A stretch of 37,568 bases of DNA from the NCBI GenBank assembly GCA_001772335.1, contig METM01000007.1, positions 18,614 to 56,181 of the forward strand, in the 5' to 3' direction. The position numbers and the translations under genes were made by a program. The notes under the pieces are model-generated. The model searched no databases and was not told the DNA's origin. It saw only the letters and a list, made by a program, of their open reading frames with translations. The stretch is from a candidate division WOR-1 bacterium RIFCSPHIGHO2_01_FULL_53_15 (lineage in GTDB: Bacteria; Margulisbacteria; WOR-1; O2-12-FULL-45-9; XYB2-FULL-48-7). Shown piece by piece: positions 1 through 8,066 of the stretch. Every line of letters starts with the position of its first letter. The first letter of the stretch is position 1.

Positions 1-192
1 GACGTAAAATTTCCAGCCGCCCATGATCAACAGGACCAGTCCGAGCCACAGCCGGTAGCGCAGCGTCCAGCCGTTCAGCGTAAAGAGCGCCGCGTTTAAG
101 ACCGACCCCAGCGCTCCCAAAACCTCAGGCAAAAATAAAAGCAAAAGGCCAAAAATCAGGCTGACTAGCGCGCTAAACCAAAGATATTCCAT
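1..192 (-). CDS. Membrane protein, 3'-truncated by the window edge
   Basis: The reading frame runs from an ATG at 192 to the window edge, giving the first 64 residues of a protein that starts MEYLWFSALVSL. Two hydrophobic stretches are visible, about residues 5-27 and 48-60, separated by a short polar loop, so this is a small or N-terminally anchored inner-membrane protein. The start is supported by a GAGGAG Shine-Dalgarno sequence about 7 nt upstream and by a strong promoter at 233-260. It lies downstream of gspF on the same strand but has its own promoter. The family is not recognised and the rest of the gene lies outside the window. Confidence 0.7.
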   Translation of the reverse strand, partial: MEYLWFSALVSLIFGLLLLFLPEVLGALGSVLNAALFTLNGWTLRYRLWLGLVLLIMGGWKFYV

Positions 193-232
193 CTTTTATC
201 TCCTCGAGAAACATTAACCTGGAACCAAGCCA

Positions 233-260
233 ATCATAACATTCACAATTATTTTGTCAA
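233..260 (-). promoter_or_regulatory. Sigma-70 promoter of the partial membrane-protein gene
   Basis: Read on the minus strand, TTGACA (260-255) and TATGAT (238-233) are separated by 16 nt, and the -10 is preceded by TGT (extended -10). The predicted transcript starts near 226 and has a leader of about 34 nt carrying a Shine-Dalgarno site, unlike the leaderless promoters elsewhere in the window. Confidence 0.7.
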
Positions 261-271
261 ATTATGTCGTC

Positions 272-1498
272 TTATGTCGTTTTGTAGATCCTGATCAGGT
301 CCCACATCGGCAAGAAGATGCCCAGGGCAAAAATCATCAGGACGATGGCCAGCCCGAAAATCAGCAGCGGCTCAAGCAGAGGGGTCAGGTTTTTGATCGT
401 GTAATCGACCTCGCGGTCAAAGTAATCGGCCGTTTTGTTGAGCATATTTTCCAGTGTGCCGGCTTTCTCGCCGATGGCGACCATCGAGATGGCGATGGGC
501 GGGAAGACATGGCTGCCCCGCATCGGCTCGGCCAGGCTTTTGCCGCCCGAAACATCGTTGCGGATATCGATGATCACGCGCGAGATGATCTTGTTCTCGA
601 CGGTGGCGGCGGTCACCGTCAGCGCGTCAAGGATCGGGATGCCGGCGCCCAGCATGGCGGAGAGCATGCGGCCGAAGCGCGAAAGATAGACCTTGGAAAA
701 GAGCGGGCCAAAGATCGGCGTCGAGAGGATAAAGCGGTCCCAGTTGTAGCGGCCGCGCTCGGTCTGCAGGATTTTGTAGATGGCGTAAGCAAAGATCGCG
801 ATCAGTCCGACGATCCAGTACCAGTAATTGATGATAACGTAGTTAGTCGCTATCAGGATGCGGGTCGGCAGTGGCAATTGGGCCTTGAACGCGGCAAAGA
901 AAGTGACAAACCGGGGGATGACGTAAACTGTCACGACGACAAAAGCGACGATCAAGACAAACAGGACGATCATGGGATAGCGGGTGGCCGTCTTGATCTT
1001 GTCGGCGGTCTCGATATCCTTTTCAATGATATTTGAGACCTTGTCCAGCGCTTGAGGCAGGATACCCGCCCGCTCGCCGCCGCGGACCATGTTAATGACC
1101 AGGGCGGAAAAATATTTTTGGCGCTTGGACAGGGCGTCGGAAAAGGTCGAGCCGCCTTCGATATCTTTCTTGACCGCCAGCACGACAGCGCAAAAACTGC
1201 GGTTCCTGATCTGCTCGGCTACCGCGTCCAAACTGTCGATCAGCGGCACGCCCGCGTCAAGCGTTGAGGCCAGCTGGCGCGTGAAAACGACCAGTTCCTC
1301 GGGCCGTATCTTCTGCAGGGCGCTGAGCCACTGGGAAAGCCGCTCGCTAACGCCGCCGCTCTCCTCTTCGGCGATCGAGATCGGGCTGAAACCCTGCTTC
1401 GCCAGCAGTCTCGCCACCGTTCGCGAGCTGTCGGCCTCCAGCCGTCCCTGGGTCAGGATGCCGTAACGGTCCCGCGCCTTATAATTAAAACTAGTCAA
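272..1498 (-). CDS. gspF: Type II secretion / type IV pilus inner-membrane platform protein
   Basis: A 408-residue GspF/PilC-family protein, the polytopic inner-membrane platform on which the GspE ATPase acts during pilin or pseudopilin assembly. Two related GspF domains are visible (about residues 70-195 and 270-395). Hydrophobic segments lie near 174-197, 222-244 and 375-403, the usual topology for the family, and the length is typical. The start is a TTG at 1498 that overlaps the last codons and stop of gspE by 8 nt, so translation is probably coupled. Together with gspE and the response regulator it forms a three-gene minus-strand operon. Whether it serves a pilus or a secretion pseudopilus cannot be told because no pilin gene is in view. 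Confidence 0.93.
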   Translation of the reverse strand: MTSFNYKARDRYGILTQGRLEADSSRTVARLLAKQGFSPISIAEEESGGVSERLSQWLSALQKIRPEELVVFTRQLASTLDAGVPLIDSLDAVAEQIRNRSFCAVVLAVKKDIEGGSTFSDALSKRQKYFSALVINMVRGGERAGILPQALDKVSNIIEKDIETADKIKTATRYPMIVLFVLIVAFVVVTVYVIPRFVTFFAAFKAQLPLPTRILIATNYVIINYWYWIVGLIAIFAYAIYKILQTERGRYNWDRFILSTPIFGPLFSKVYLSRFGRMLSAMLGAGIPILDALTVTAATVENKIISRVIIDIRNDVSGGKSLAEPMRGSHVFPPIAISMVAIGEKAGTLENMLNKTADYFDREVDYTIKNLTPLLEPLLIFGLAIVLMIFALGIFLPMWDLIRIYKTT

Positions 1499-3158
1499 GC
1501 TGGGTCACCCGAACCACTTCATCCGCGGTTGTGATCCCCTGTCTGACCTTCAGGAGCCCGTCATCGCGCAGGGTCTTCATGCCGGCTTTAACCGCCGCCT
1601 GTTTGATCTCCGACGACGGCGCGTTGCGCAGCACCAGGGCCTGGATCGCGGCGTCAACCGGCAGTATCTCAAAAATTGCGGTGCGGCCCTTGTAACCGGT
1701 GTTGCGGCAGGTCTTACAGCCCTTGCCGTGATAGAACTCAACTTTTTCGCGCGGGTCAAAACCCAATTTCTCCAGGACTTCTTTGGACGGCTCGAACGGT
1801 GTTTTGCAGCGCGCGCAGATGGTCCTGACCAGGCGCTGGGCGATGGCGGCGGCTACCGCCGAGGCGGCCAGGAACGGCTCCACCCCCATGTCGACCAGGC
1901 GCGTCAGACTGCCGGCGGCGTCGTTGGTGTGGAGCGTGGAGAAAACAAGGTGGCCGGTCAGCGCCGCCTGGATGGCGACCCGCGCCGTCTCGAGATCGCG
2001 GATCTCGCCGACCAGGATGACATCCGGGTCCTGCCGCAGCATCGACCGGAGGGCGTTGGCGAATTCCAGGCCGGCCTTGACGTTGATCTGCGACTGCCGG
2101 ATGCCGGGCAGTTCGAATTCGACGGGATCCTCGATCGTCATGATATTCTTTTCCGGGGAAAGGATCGTATTGAGCGTGGCGTAGAGGGTCGTGGTCTTGC
2201 CCGAGCCGGTTGGGCCGGTCACCAGGATGATGCCGTAAGGCCGCTCAATGACATTCTGGAATTTCTTGAGGTTGTCTTCGCCGAAGCCAAGCTCCCCGAG
2301 GCCGAAGAGGACGCTGCTCTTGTCGAGCAGGCGCATGACCAGGGCTTCGCCGAAAATGGTCGGAAAAGTGGCAACGCGGGAGTCGATCACCTTGGCTTCG
2401 ACCTTCAGCTCGAACCGGCCGTCTTGCGGCACGCGCGACTCGGCGATATCCATTCCGGCCATCACCTTGATGCGGTTCACGATCGACGAAAGCAGATAGA
2501 GCGGCGCGGTCGAGACATCATGCATCAGGCCGTCGACCCGGTAGCGGATGCGGATGTTCTTTTCGGTCGGCTCGATGTGGACGTCGGAGGCCCCTTCGGC
2601 CACCGCCCTGATGATGAGCAGGCTGACCAGCCGAATGATCGGCGCCTCTTTGGCCTGCGCGACCGCGGCCGGCGCGGCTTCCGGCACGGGGCCAAAGTCC
2701 TTGATCAGGTCTTCGACCGAGCCGGCCACGCCGTAGTACTGCGCGATGGCGTTCTCGATCTCTTTCGAGGCCGCCACCATCGGCTCGACATCGCACTTGC
2801 TCCTGGTCCTGACCTCGTCAAGCGCTAATACGTCAAAGGGATCGACCATCGCGACCGTCAGCACATCGCCCACCTTAAAGAGCGGGATCAGCTTGTATTT
2901 GCGGGCGGTGGCGATGGGCACCAGGTCGACCGTTTTCTGATCGACCAGGTAACTGGAGAGGTCGACCCGCGGGATCTCCATTTCTTTTTCGAGGAAAGAA
3001 ATGAGGGTGTTCTCGTCAAGCATCTCCTTGCGCAGGACGCTCTTGATCAGGGTTTCCCCCGTGCGCCGGCCTTCCTCGACGGCATCCCTGACCTGCCCTT
3101 CCGTCAGAAGACCGCTCTTAATCAGGCTTTCCCGCAATGATTTGCTCTGATCAACCAT
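1491..3158 (-). CDS. gspE: Type II secretion / type IV pilus assembly ATPase
   Basis: A 555-residue GspE/PilB-type hexameric ATPase that powers extension of pilins or pseudopilins from the cytoplasmic face. An N-terminal MshEN-like domain covers about residues 1-150. A central N2 domain contains SDVHIEP. The Walker A motif GPTGSGKT lies near residue 315, followed by a Walker B region (DVILVGEIRD) and HTNDAAG. A zinc-binding module with two CxxC pairs (CARC near 449, CKTC near 480) is intact. The ATG start at 3158 follows the stop of the upstream response regulator by 3 nt, and the 3' end overlaps gspF. An assembly rather than a retraction role is inferred from the N-terminal domain and the zinc motif. 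Confidence 0.95.
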   Translation of the reverse strand: MVDQSKSLRESLIKSGLLTEGQVRDAVEEGRRTGETLIKSVLRKEMLDENTLISFLEKEMEIPRVDLSSYLVDQKTVDLVPIATARKYKLIPLFKVGDVLTVAMVDPFDVLALDEVRTRSKCDVEPMVAASKEIENAIAQYYGVAGSVEDLIKDFGPVPEAAPAAVAQAKEAPIIRLVSLLIIRAVAEGASDVHIEPTEKNIRIRYRVDGLMHDVSTAPLYLLSSIVNRIKVMAGMDIAESRVPQDGRFELKVEAKVIDSRVATFPTIFGEALVMRLLDKSSVLFGLGELGFGEDNLKKFQNVIERPYGIILVTGPTGSGKTTTLYATLNTILSPEKNIMTIEDPVEFELPGIRQSQINVKAGLEFANALRSMLRQDPDVILVGEIRDLETARVAIQAALTGHLVFSTLHTNDAAGSLTRLVDMGVEPFLAASAVAAAIAQRLVRTICARCKTPFEPSKEVLEKLGFDPREKVEFYHGKGCKTCRNTGYKGRTAIFEILPVDAAIQALVLRNAPSSEIKQAAVKAGMKTLRDDGLLKVRQGITTADEVVRVTQLD

Positions 3159-3161
3159 CTG

Positions 3162-3548
3162 TCAACCTTTCTTGGCCAGCCTCTCCCGTATCTTGGCCAG
3201 CAGGGCGGCCGTATCGAACGGCTTGGTCACGTAATCGTTGGCCCCCATCTCCAGGCCGATCTCTTTATCCTTTTCCTGGATCTTGGCCGTCAGCATGATG
3301 ATCGGGATATGGCTGTAATTCTCGTCAAATTTTAGCATACGGGCTACCTTATAGCCATCCAATCTCGGCAGCATGACATCGAGGAGGATAAGATCGGGAT
3401 TGGCGCCGCGGGCTTTTTCGAGGGCTGCCTGCCCGTCGCCGGCCGTGATGACGTCATAACCCTGGGCTTTGAGCATCAGCGTCAAAAGCGATGCCACATC
3501 GGGCTCATCGTCGACCACGAGAATTTTTTTTTGCGCCGGTTCAGCCAT
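3162..3548 (-). CDS. Single-domain response regulator leading the gspE-gspF operon
   Basis: A 128-residue CheY/PilH-like receiver domain without an output domain. The acidic pocket (VVDDE, residues 11-15), the phosphoacceptor Asp57 in LLDVMLP, the conserved Thr in MLTAK and the Lys in YVTKPF are all present. It is first in an operon with gspE and gspF, which suggests phosphorylation-dependent control of pilus or secretion motor activity, as PilG/PilH-type receivers do; that link is inferred from position. The ATG is preceded by GGGAG, but the -10 box ends only 12 nt before the ATG, so much of that site may not be in the transcript. Confidence 0.92.
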   Translation of the reverse strand: MAEPAQKKILVVDDEPDVASLLTLMLKAQGYDVITAGDGQAALEKARGANPDLILLDVMLPRLDGYKVARMLKFDENYSHIPIIMLTAKIQEKDKEIGLEMGANDYVTKPFDTAALLAKIRERLAKKG

Positions 3549-3560
3549 TTTTCTCCCGGC

Positions 3561-3569
3561 ATTATAACA
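3561..3569 (-). promoter_or_regulatory. Extended -10 promoter of the response regulator-gspE-gspF operon
   Basis: TGTTATAAT on the minus strand, ending 12 nt before the ATG at 3548. The predicted transcript has a leader of only about 5-6 nt. No convincing -35 is seen; the expected position approaches the palindrome at 3587-3612. Confidence 0.6.
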
Positions 3570-3586
3570 CGAGATCTATTTGAAAT

Positions 3587-3612
3587 ATACCCCACACTTA
3601 AGTGTGGGGTAT
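3587..3612. repeat. Perfect 26-bp palindrome of the CCCC...GGGG family
   Basis: The two 13-nt arms, ATACCCCACACTT and its reverse complement, are perfect and contiguous. The core CCCC-ACAC-TTAA-GTGT-GGGG (3590-3609) matches the design of the palindromes near 30.77 and 30.82 kb. It sits between two divergent promoters, so it is not a terminator; it could be a mobile REP-like unit or an operator. Confidence 0.8.
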
Positions 3613-3624
3613 CAAATGCCAATC

Positions 3625-3633
3625 TGTTATAAT
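3625..3633 (+). promoter_or_regulatory. Extended -10 promoter of hflX, predicted leaderless
   Basis: TGTTATAAT, with 7 nt between the box and the ATG at 3641, so transcription should begin at or next to the start codon. No Shine-Dalgarno sequence is present. The -35 position falls inside the palindrome at 3587-3612. Confidence 0.65.
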
Positions 3634-3640
3634 AGTTTCA

Positions 3641-4741
3641 ATGAGATTCACCACCCACGAGGTCATCCCGACGCACGAAAAAGCGGTCCTCGTCGGGATC
3701 GAACTGCCGCACGAGCCGCTCTCCCTGCCCGAGCTCGAACAGCTGGCTAGCACGGCCGGCGCGGTCGTGGTCGGCGCTCTGACGCAAAAAAGGCCGGCGC
3801 CCGACCCGGCTTATTTTATCGGCTCGGGCAAACTCGAAGCATTGAGAGCAAAGATCGCCGCCGGCGGCGCCGATCTTGCTATTTTTGACCACGAGCTCTC
3901 CGCCGCCCAAACCAGGAATTTGGAAAAAGAATTGGCCCTGAAAGTCATTGACCGGACCGAACTGATACTTGATATTTTTGCCCGGCGCGCCAAAAGCCGC
4001 GAAGGCAAACTTCAAGTCGAGCTGGCGCAGTCGCAGTTCCGCCTCTCTCACCTGACCGGCCACGGCGCCGCCATGTCGCGCCTGGGCGGCGGCATCGGCA
4101 CGCGCGGGCCGGGTGAAACAAAGCTCGAGTACGACCGCCGGCTGATCAGAGCGCGCATCTCGCAACTGAAAGCCGAGCTCGAAAAAGTCAGGCGAGAGCG
4201 TTTCCTGAAAAGAGAGAAACGCCGCCGCGACCGCCTGCCGCTCGCCGCGTTCGTCGGCTACACGAACGCGGGCAAATCGACGCTGTTGAACTCCCTGACG
4301 CGGGCCGATGTCTTTACCGAGAACAAGCTTTTTGCCACGCTCGATCCGACGACGCGCCGGCTCTATCTGCCCTCCGGCCGCGTCTGCCTGCTGACCGATA
4401 CCGTCGGTTTTATCCAAAAACTCCCCCACACACTGGTCGAGGCCTTCCAGGCCACGCTCGAAGAGGTGAGCGAAGCCGATCTCTTGATCCACGTCGTCGA
4501 CGGCTCTAACCCAGAATTCGAACGCCAGATCGAAGCGGTCTATCAAGTCCTTGAGGAGTTGAGAAGCATCGCGAAACCGATGGTCACTGTATTTAACAAA
4601 ACTGACCGGCTGGAGAAAAAACTGCCAAGCAAAATGCTGGGAAAATACAAGCCGGCTGTTGCTGTCTCAGCGCTCGAGAAAAAGGGGCTGGATAAACTGC
4701 TCTCTATAATCGACGGCCAACTGCCGCGGCTACGGTTTTGA
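3641..4741 (+). CDS. hflX: Ribosome-associated GTPase HflX
   Basis: A 366-residue HflX GTPase, which binds the 50S subunit and can split stalled ribosomes under stress. An N-terminal glycine-rich HflX domain carries the signature around [16 protein letters not shown], followed by a helical coiled-coil linker. The G domain has G1 GYTNAGKST near residue 204, G3 DTVGF, and G4 FNKTD. The frame is open 13 codons further upstream, but the ATG at 3641 (MRFTTHEV) is chosen because the longer start would lie upstream of the -10 box. The 3' end overlaps the convergent DAHP synthase gene by 38 bp. Confidence 0.93.
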   Translation: MRFTTHEVIPTHEKAVLVGIELPHEPLSLPELEQLASTAGAVVVGALTQKRPAPDPAYFIGSGKLEALRAKIAAGGADLAIFDHELSAAQTRNLEKELALKVIDRTELILDIFARRAKSREGKLQVELAQSQFRLSHLTGHGAAMSRLGGGIGTRGPGETKLEYDRRLIRARISQLKAELEKVRRERFLKREKRRRDRLPLAAFVGYTNAGKSTLLNSLTRADVFTENKLFATLDPTTRRLYLPSGRVCLLTDTVGFIQKLPHTLVEAFQATLEEVSEADLLIHVVDGSNPEFERQIEAVYQVLEELRSIAKPMVTVFNKTDRLEKKLPSKMLGKYKPAVAVSALEKKGLDKLLSIIDGQLPRLRF

Positions 4742-5723
4742 GCTCCGACATAAGTTTAGCGAAAGTATCCGGTTTAAGCGACTGCGGGCCGTCGGAGAAG
4801 GCCTCATCAGGGTGAGGATGCACTTCGATAATTAAGCCATCGGCCCCGGCGGCGACCGCCGCTTTGGCCATCGGCGCCACCAGGTCCCACTTGCCGGTGC
4901 CGTGGCTGGGATCGACCACTACCGGCAGGTGGCTTAGCTTTTTGATTACCGGAACTGCGGCCAAGTCCAGCGTGTTGCGCGTGTAAGTTTCCAGTGTCCT
5001 GATGCCGCGCTCGCACAGGATAACATCCCGGTTGCCTTCGGATAAAATATATTCCGCCGACATCAATAATTCCTCGATCGTGGAACCCGCGCCGCGCTTT
5101 AAAAGCACCGGTTTCCTGGTTTTACCAACTTCGCGCAGAAGATTGAAATTCTGCATGTTGCGGGCGCCGATCTGGATGACATCGGAATACTGCGCGACCA
5201 GGGCGACCTCGCGCGTATCAAGCGCCTCGGTCACGACCGGCAGGCCCGTCTTTTCCCTCGCTTCTTTGAGTATCTTCAAGCCCTCCTCGCCCATGCCCTG
5301 AAAACTGTAAGGCGAGGTTCGCGGTTTGTACGCCCCGCCGCGCAGGGCCGCCGCCCCGGCCTTTTTCACTTCTGCCGCTATCTCAAGCAGTCCCTCGCGG
5401 CTTTCGACCGAGCACGGCCCGGCGATCACGGCGATGGGTTGGCCGGCGCCGATCGCTACATTGGCGCCGATCTTGACGACAGTGTCCTCGATCTTAAATT
5501 CGCGGCTGACCAGCTTATAGGGCTTGCGGATCGGCACGATCTCGGAGACCCCCGGCAGCATCTGGATCGTTTCAAGCTCAAGCGCCGACTTGTCGCCGAT
5601 GGCGCCGATCACGGTGCGCTCCGCCCCTTTTGAGAGGTGGACGCCGAAGCCGTGTTTTTTCAGCTTTTCCGTCACATGTTCGATCTGGCTATCCGTCGCG
5701 TCCGGTTTCATTATGATTATCAT
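4704..5723 (-). CDS. aroF: 3-deoxy-7-phosphoheptulonate synthase with N-terminal regulatory domain
   Basis: A 339-residue type I-beta DAHP synthase that condenses phosphoenolpyruvate and erythrose 4-phosphate in the first step of the shikimate pathway. Residues 1-70 form a ferredoxin/ACT-like domain ([17 protein letters not shown]) that mediates feedback control by aromatic amino acids in enzymes such as that of Thermotoga maritima. The barrel follows, with [26 protein letters not shown], and a C-terminal VDPSHGTGK motif. An AAGGAG ribosome-binding site lies 10 nt upstream of the ATG, inside the end of aroH, from which it is separated by 7 nt. The pairing with aroH is consistent with a small aromatic-acid operon. 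Confidence 0.94.
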   Translation of the reverse strand: MIIIMKPDATDSQIEHVTEKLKKHGFGVHLSKGAERTVIGAIGDKSALELETIQMLPGVSEIVPIRKPYKLVSREFKIEDTVVKIGANVAIGAGQPIAVIAGPCSVESREGLLEIAAEVKKAGAAALRGGAYKPRTSPYSFQGMGEEGLKILKEAREKTGLPVVTEALDTREVALVAQYSDVIQIGARNMQNFNLLREVGKTRKPVLLKRGAGSTIEELLMSAEYILSEGNRDVILCERGIRTLETYTRNTLDLAAVPVIKKLSHLPVVVDPSHGTGKWDLVAPMAKAAVAAGADGLIIEVHPHPDEAFSDGPQSLKPDTFAKLMSELKTVAAAVGRRL

Positions 5724-5730
5724 TGGCGGC

Positions 5731-6081
5731 TTATCTCCTTAAATTTACGGCTTCCCGCAAATAAACGTGCTTCATCTCTTTCTGGCTTTTGTCCGTGTTG
5801 ACGTGGAGAAGGACGCGGATGCAATTCTTTAAACTCCCCGGCACGTCGATCTCCTGCATGCAAAGGAGCGGCGTGTCGTTCCAGCCGAGCTCGCGCGCGG
5901 CTACGGCGGGGAATTCGGCGTTCAGCCCGGCTGTTGAAGAAAATAACGCGGAGGCAATATCGCCGATCGCCAGCTCGTTTTCCCTGACCAGCGCGGCCAG
6001 CAGCTCTTTGGTCGCCGCGCTGATCCCTTCTTTATTATTTGAAGCGACCGATGTCGCCCCTCTGATCCCTCTGATCGCCAT
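5731..6081 (-). CDS. aroH: Chorismate mutase, AroH type
   Basis: A 116-residue monofunctional chorismate mutase of the trimeric AroH class (Bacillus subtilis type), converting chorismate to prephenate. The family pattern is clear: the N-terminal RGIRGATSV, the central [20 protein letters not shown], and [23 protein letters not shown] with the active-site arginine. The length is as expected. A GATAAT box ends 8 nt before the ATG and there is no Shine-Dalgarno site, so a leaderless start is possible; alternatively it is read through from the biotin ligase gene, whose stop lies 12 nt upstream. It precedes the DAHP synthase, and the two may act as a partnered, co-regulated pair. Confidence 0.93.
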   Translation of the reverse strand: MAIRGIRGATSVASNNKEGISAATKELLAALVRENELAIGDIASALFSSTAGLNAEFPAVAARELGWNDTPLLCMQEIDVPGSLKNCIRVLLHVNTDKSQKEMKHVYLREAVNLRR

Positions 6082-6089
6082 ATTATGAT

Positions 6090-6095
6090 ATTATC
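6090..6095 (-). promoter_or_regulatory. Possible -10 box of aroH
   Basis: GATAAT on the minus strand, 8 nt upstream of the aroH ATG and overlapping the biotin ligase stop codon. No -35 was recognised. Confidence 0.4.
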
Positions 6096-6639
6096 AAACT
6101 TTCGAAAGGTAGGCAAGATATTCGCCGTCAAGTTCCTTCAACAATGATTCAACGATTTTTTTCAAGTCAAACGCTCTGCGCGCTTCGATCATCAAGGATG
6201 TCGAGGCGGCTTTTAACTTTTTTGGGAACGAACGCGCCGCGCAATTAATATTTATCCCGATGCCGATGATCAGATGCCCCGACGCCAGCCGCTCCGTCAA
6301 AACTCCGCCGATCTTCTTGCCGCGGACGCGCAGGTCGTTCGGCCACTTGATGATGACCGGCAGTTTCGCGAGCGAGACGATCATGGAGCGGGCCGCTAAC
6401 GCGCCGAGCAGGGTGATCGGAGCAAGGTCTTTCTGGTTTTTGAACGGCTTGACGACAGCGGAAAGATAGAGATTACCTTTGGGCGAGAACCAGCCGCTCC
6501 CCGGCTTGCCCCTGCCCCGCGTCTGCCGGGAAGCGACAACGACCAACCCCTCCCCCTCGCCTTTCTTTATCAGCCGACGAGCTTCGTCGCTGGTGGAATC
6601 AATGGAAGCGAGATGAATGATCTTTTTGCCGATGATCAA
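6094..6639 (-). CDS. birA: Biotin-protein ligase, short single-domain form
   Basis: A 181-residue biotin-[acetyl-CoA-carboxylase] ligase that makes biotinyl-AMP and attaches biotin to carrier proteins. The family motif TRGRGKPGSGWFSPKGNLYLS and the KWPNDLRVRGKKIGGVLTE segment are intact. There is no N-terminal DNA-binding domain, so it is not a BirA-type repressor, and the usual C-terminal SH3-like domain (about 50 residues) is also absent, leaving little more than the catalytic core. The start is a TTG at 6639, 6 nt after the porin stop; there is no clear ribosome-binding site, so it probably relies on translational coupling. No biotin operator was sought beyond inspection. Confidence 0.85.
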   Translation of the reverse strand: MIIGKKIIHLASIDSTSDEARRLIKKGEGEGLVVVASRQTRGRGKPGSGWFSPKGNLYLSAVVKPFKNQKDLAPITLLGALAARSMIVSLAKLPVIIKWPNDLRVRGKKIGGVLTERLASGHLIIGIGININCAARSFPKKLKAASTSLMIEARRAFDLKKIVESLLKELDGEYLAYLSKV

Positions 6640-6645
6640 GTGAGG

Positions 6646-8043
6646 TTAAAATTTATACATGAGGCCGACCGCCGCTAGATCAGAAGTGTCGCCGGTCGCC
6701 TTGTCCTGATGGACGCGGTAGGCCGCGTCAAAATTGACGTTGGGCGCGAGGCTGTACTCGATGCCGCCCTGGGCGGTCAGCCGGGCCTTGTCGCCCTGGT
6801 ATTTGTAGTCACCGCTCAACCGGACATCGCCTCGGCCAAAAAGCCGGGTCCGGTCGGAAACAGATTGTGAAAGCTCGGCGCCCAGGTTGACGGTGCCGTT
6901 CTCTAACGGCCGGCTGAAACTGTCAAACCCGGCCAGCTCGATCTGCTCGCCGTAAAATCTGGCGTCGATATATTCGGAGCCGATCTTGGCGGCCCTGACG
7001 GTTACCACGGTGCCGGTCTCGAGCGGGTCCTTCAGGGAGAAGGCGCCTTTGACCATCATCTGGCTTGGTTTCTTGCCGACCGCGACGGTTGTCGATGCTT
7101 CAGCTTTATCGCCTAACGGCGCCGACAACTCGAACTTCGCCTTAACGCTGCGGTCAGTCGTCGAGAAGGAGCCCTGTGAAACGTAATCGCCGGTCAAGGC
7201 GACCCTTAAAGTATTGAGCAAGAGAAATTTTTCCAGAGTATAACCGATCGTCCCCGTCAGCCAGCCGTTATTGATCCGGCCGCTCGTATCAAGTGTTTGT
7301 CCCTGTACGGAATAATACGCGCCCGAGACGTCGGCGCCAAAAAGTTTGGCCGCCGCCTCGATCCCTGATTTCGGCCGCATGTAAACGACCCCCACTTCGC
7401 TGGGAAAGGCGTTGGTCGGGTCGGCGAAGTGCTGTTTGGGGCCGGGGCCGTAGGTCAGCTTCAGGTTGACCGCGTCCAGCTTAAGGTTCGACTCGATGTC
7501 CAATAATTCCGAGGCCAACTGGCCTTGCCCGGGAAAATAGGCAGTGCCGTCGGAAAAATAACCGAAATCCATCGTGTCGAGGTTGATCTTCATGTCGGCG
7601 TTCTCGGCCAGCTCTTTCTTGGCCGTGAGGATCAGCCGATAATTGGCGGCGCCGGCCTTTTCGCCGCCCGGGTTGGGCGCGGCCAGGACGTTCCCCTCTC
7701 GCCAGTCGCCTTTGTAGCGGCCGGCCAGGTCGAATTCCTTCTTCGGCGCGTTCTTGATCTCGACCAATTGGTTGCGGAGCGCCGCGATCTCGGCCTTGAG
7801 ATCGTCGCCGCCAATCGCTTTCGATAACTTCGAAAGAAAGATCGCCGTCTCATAGCGGGTGATCGGCTTGCCGCCGCGGAATGTGCCGTCAGGATATCCC
7901 TTGGTCACGCCTAACTTGACCAGGTCATAGACGGCCGAGGCGGCCCAGTGGTCGTCGGGGACGTCATTGAGCTTTATCTCTTGGGCGGCGACTGCCGTCA
8001 GCAGTAAGCAATAAGCGATAAACAGTAAAAGCGCTTTTTTCAT
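6646..8043 (-). CDS. SLH-domain outer-membrane porin, copy 1
   Basis: A 465-residue secreted protein: signal peptide (MKKALLLFIAYCLLLTAVAA, residues 1-20), one S-layer homology domain at about residues 22-72 (DDHWAASAVYDLVKLGVTKGYPDGTF), a short coiled coil near 78-97, then a beta-strand-rich region to a terminal Phe (LMYKF), the beta-barrel assembly signal. The SLH-plus-barrel design is that of porins which tether the outer membrane to peptidoglycan-linked polymers. It is a diverged tandem paralogue of the next gene upstream; both share INLDTMD and VYxRP motifs. The signal peptide is encoded by heptanucleotide repeats at 8000-8027. Transported substrate is unknown. Confidence 0.85.
   Translation of the reverse strand: MKKALLLFIAYCLLLTAVAAQEIKLNDVPDDHWAASAVYDLVKLGVTKGYPDGTFRGGKPITRYETAIFLSKLSKAIGGDDLKAEIAALRNQLVEIKNAPKKEFDLAGRYKGDWREGNVLAAPNPGGEKAGAANYRLILTAKKELAENADMKINLDTMDFGYFSDGTAYFPGQGQLASELLDIESNLKLDAVNLKLTYGPGPKQHFADPTNAFPSEVGVVYMRPKSGIEAAAKLFGADVSGAYYSVQGQTLDTSGRINNGWLTGTIGYTLEKFLLLNTLRVALTGDYVSQGSFSTTDRSVKAKFELSAPLGDKAEASTTVAVGKKPSQMMVKGAFSLKDPLETGTVVTVRAAKIGSEYIDARFYGEQIELAGFDSFSRPLENGTVNLGAELSQSVSDRTRLFGRGDVRLSGDYKYQGDKARLTAQGGIEYSLAPNVNFDAAYRVHQDKATGDTSDLAAVGLMYKF
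8000..8027. repeat. Degenerate heptanucleotide repeat in the copy 1 signal peptide
   Basis: Four head-to-tail 7-mers on the plus strand: AGCAGTA, AGCAATA, AGCGATA, AACAGTA. On the coding strand they specify the hydrophobic core of the porin signal peptide. Confidence 0.7.
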
Positions 8044-8066
8044 ATAATTACCCGTATATTAGTATA

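Noticed and set aside
254-1036. Plus-strand frame of 260 codons antisense to gspF
   Set aside because: Shadow of gspF; composition is Asp/Gly/Arg-rich as expected from antisense reading.
1728-2828. Long open frame (366 codons) antisense to gspE
   Set aside because: It is the mirror of a highly G+C-rich gspE with clear motifs; its translation is low in family-like sequence and has no ribosome-binding site.
3587-3612. Intrinsic terminator
   Set aside because: No T-run follows on either strand and the palindrome lies between two divergent promoters.
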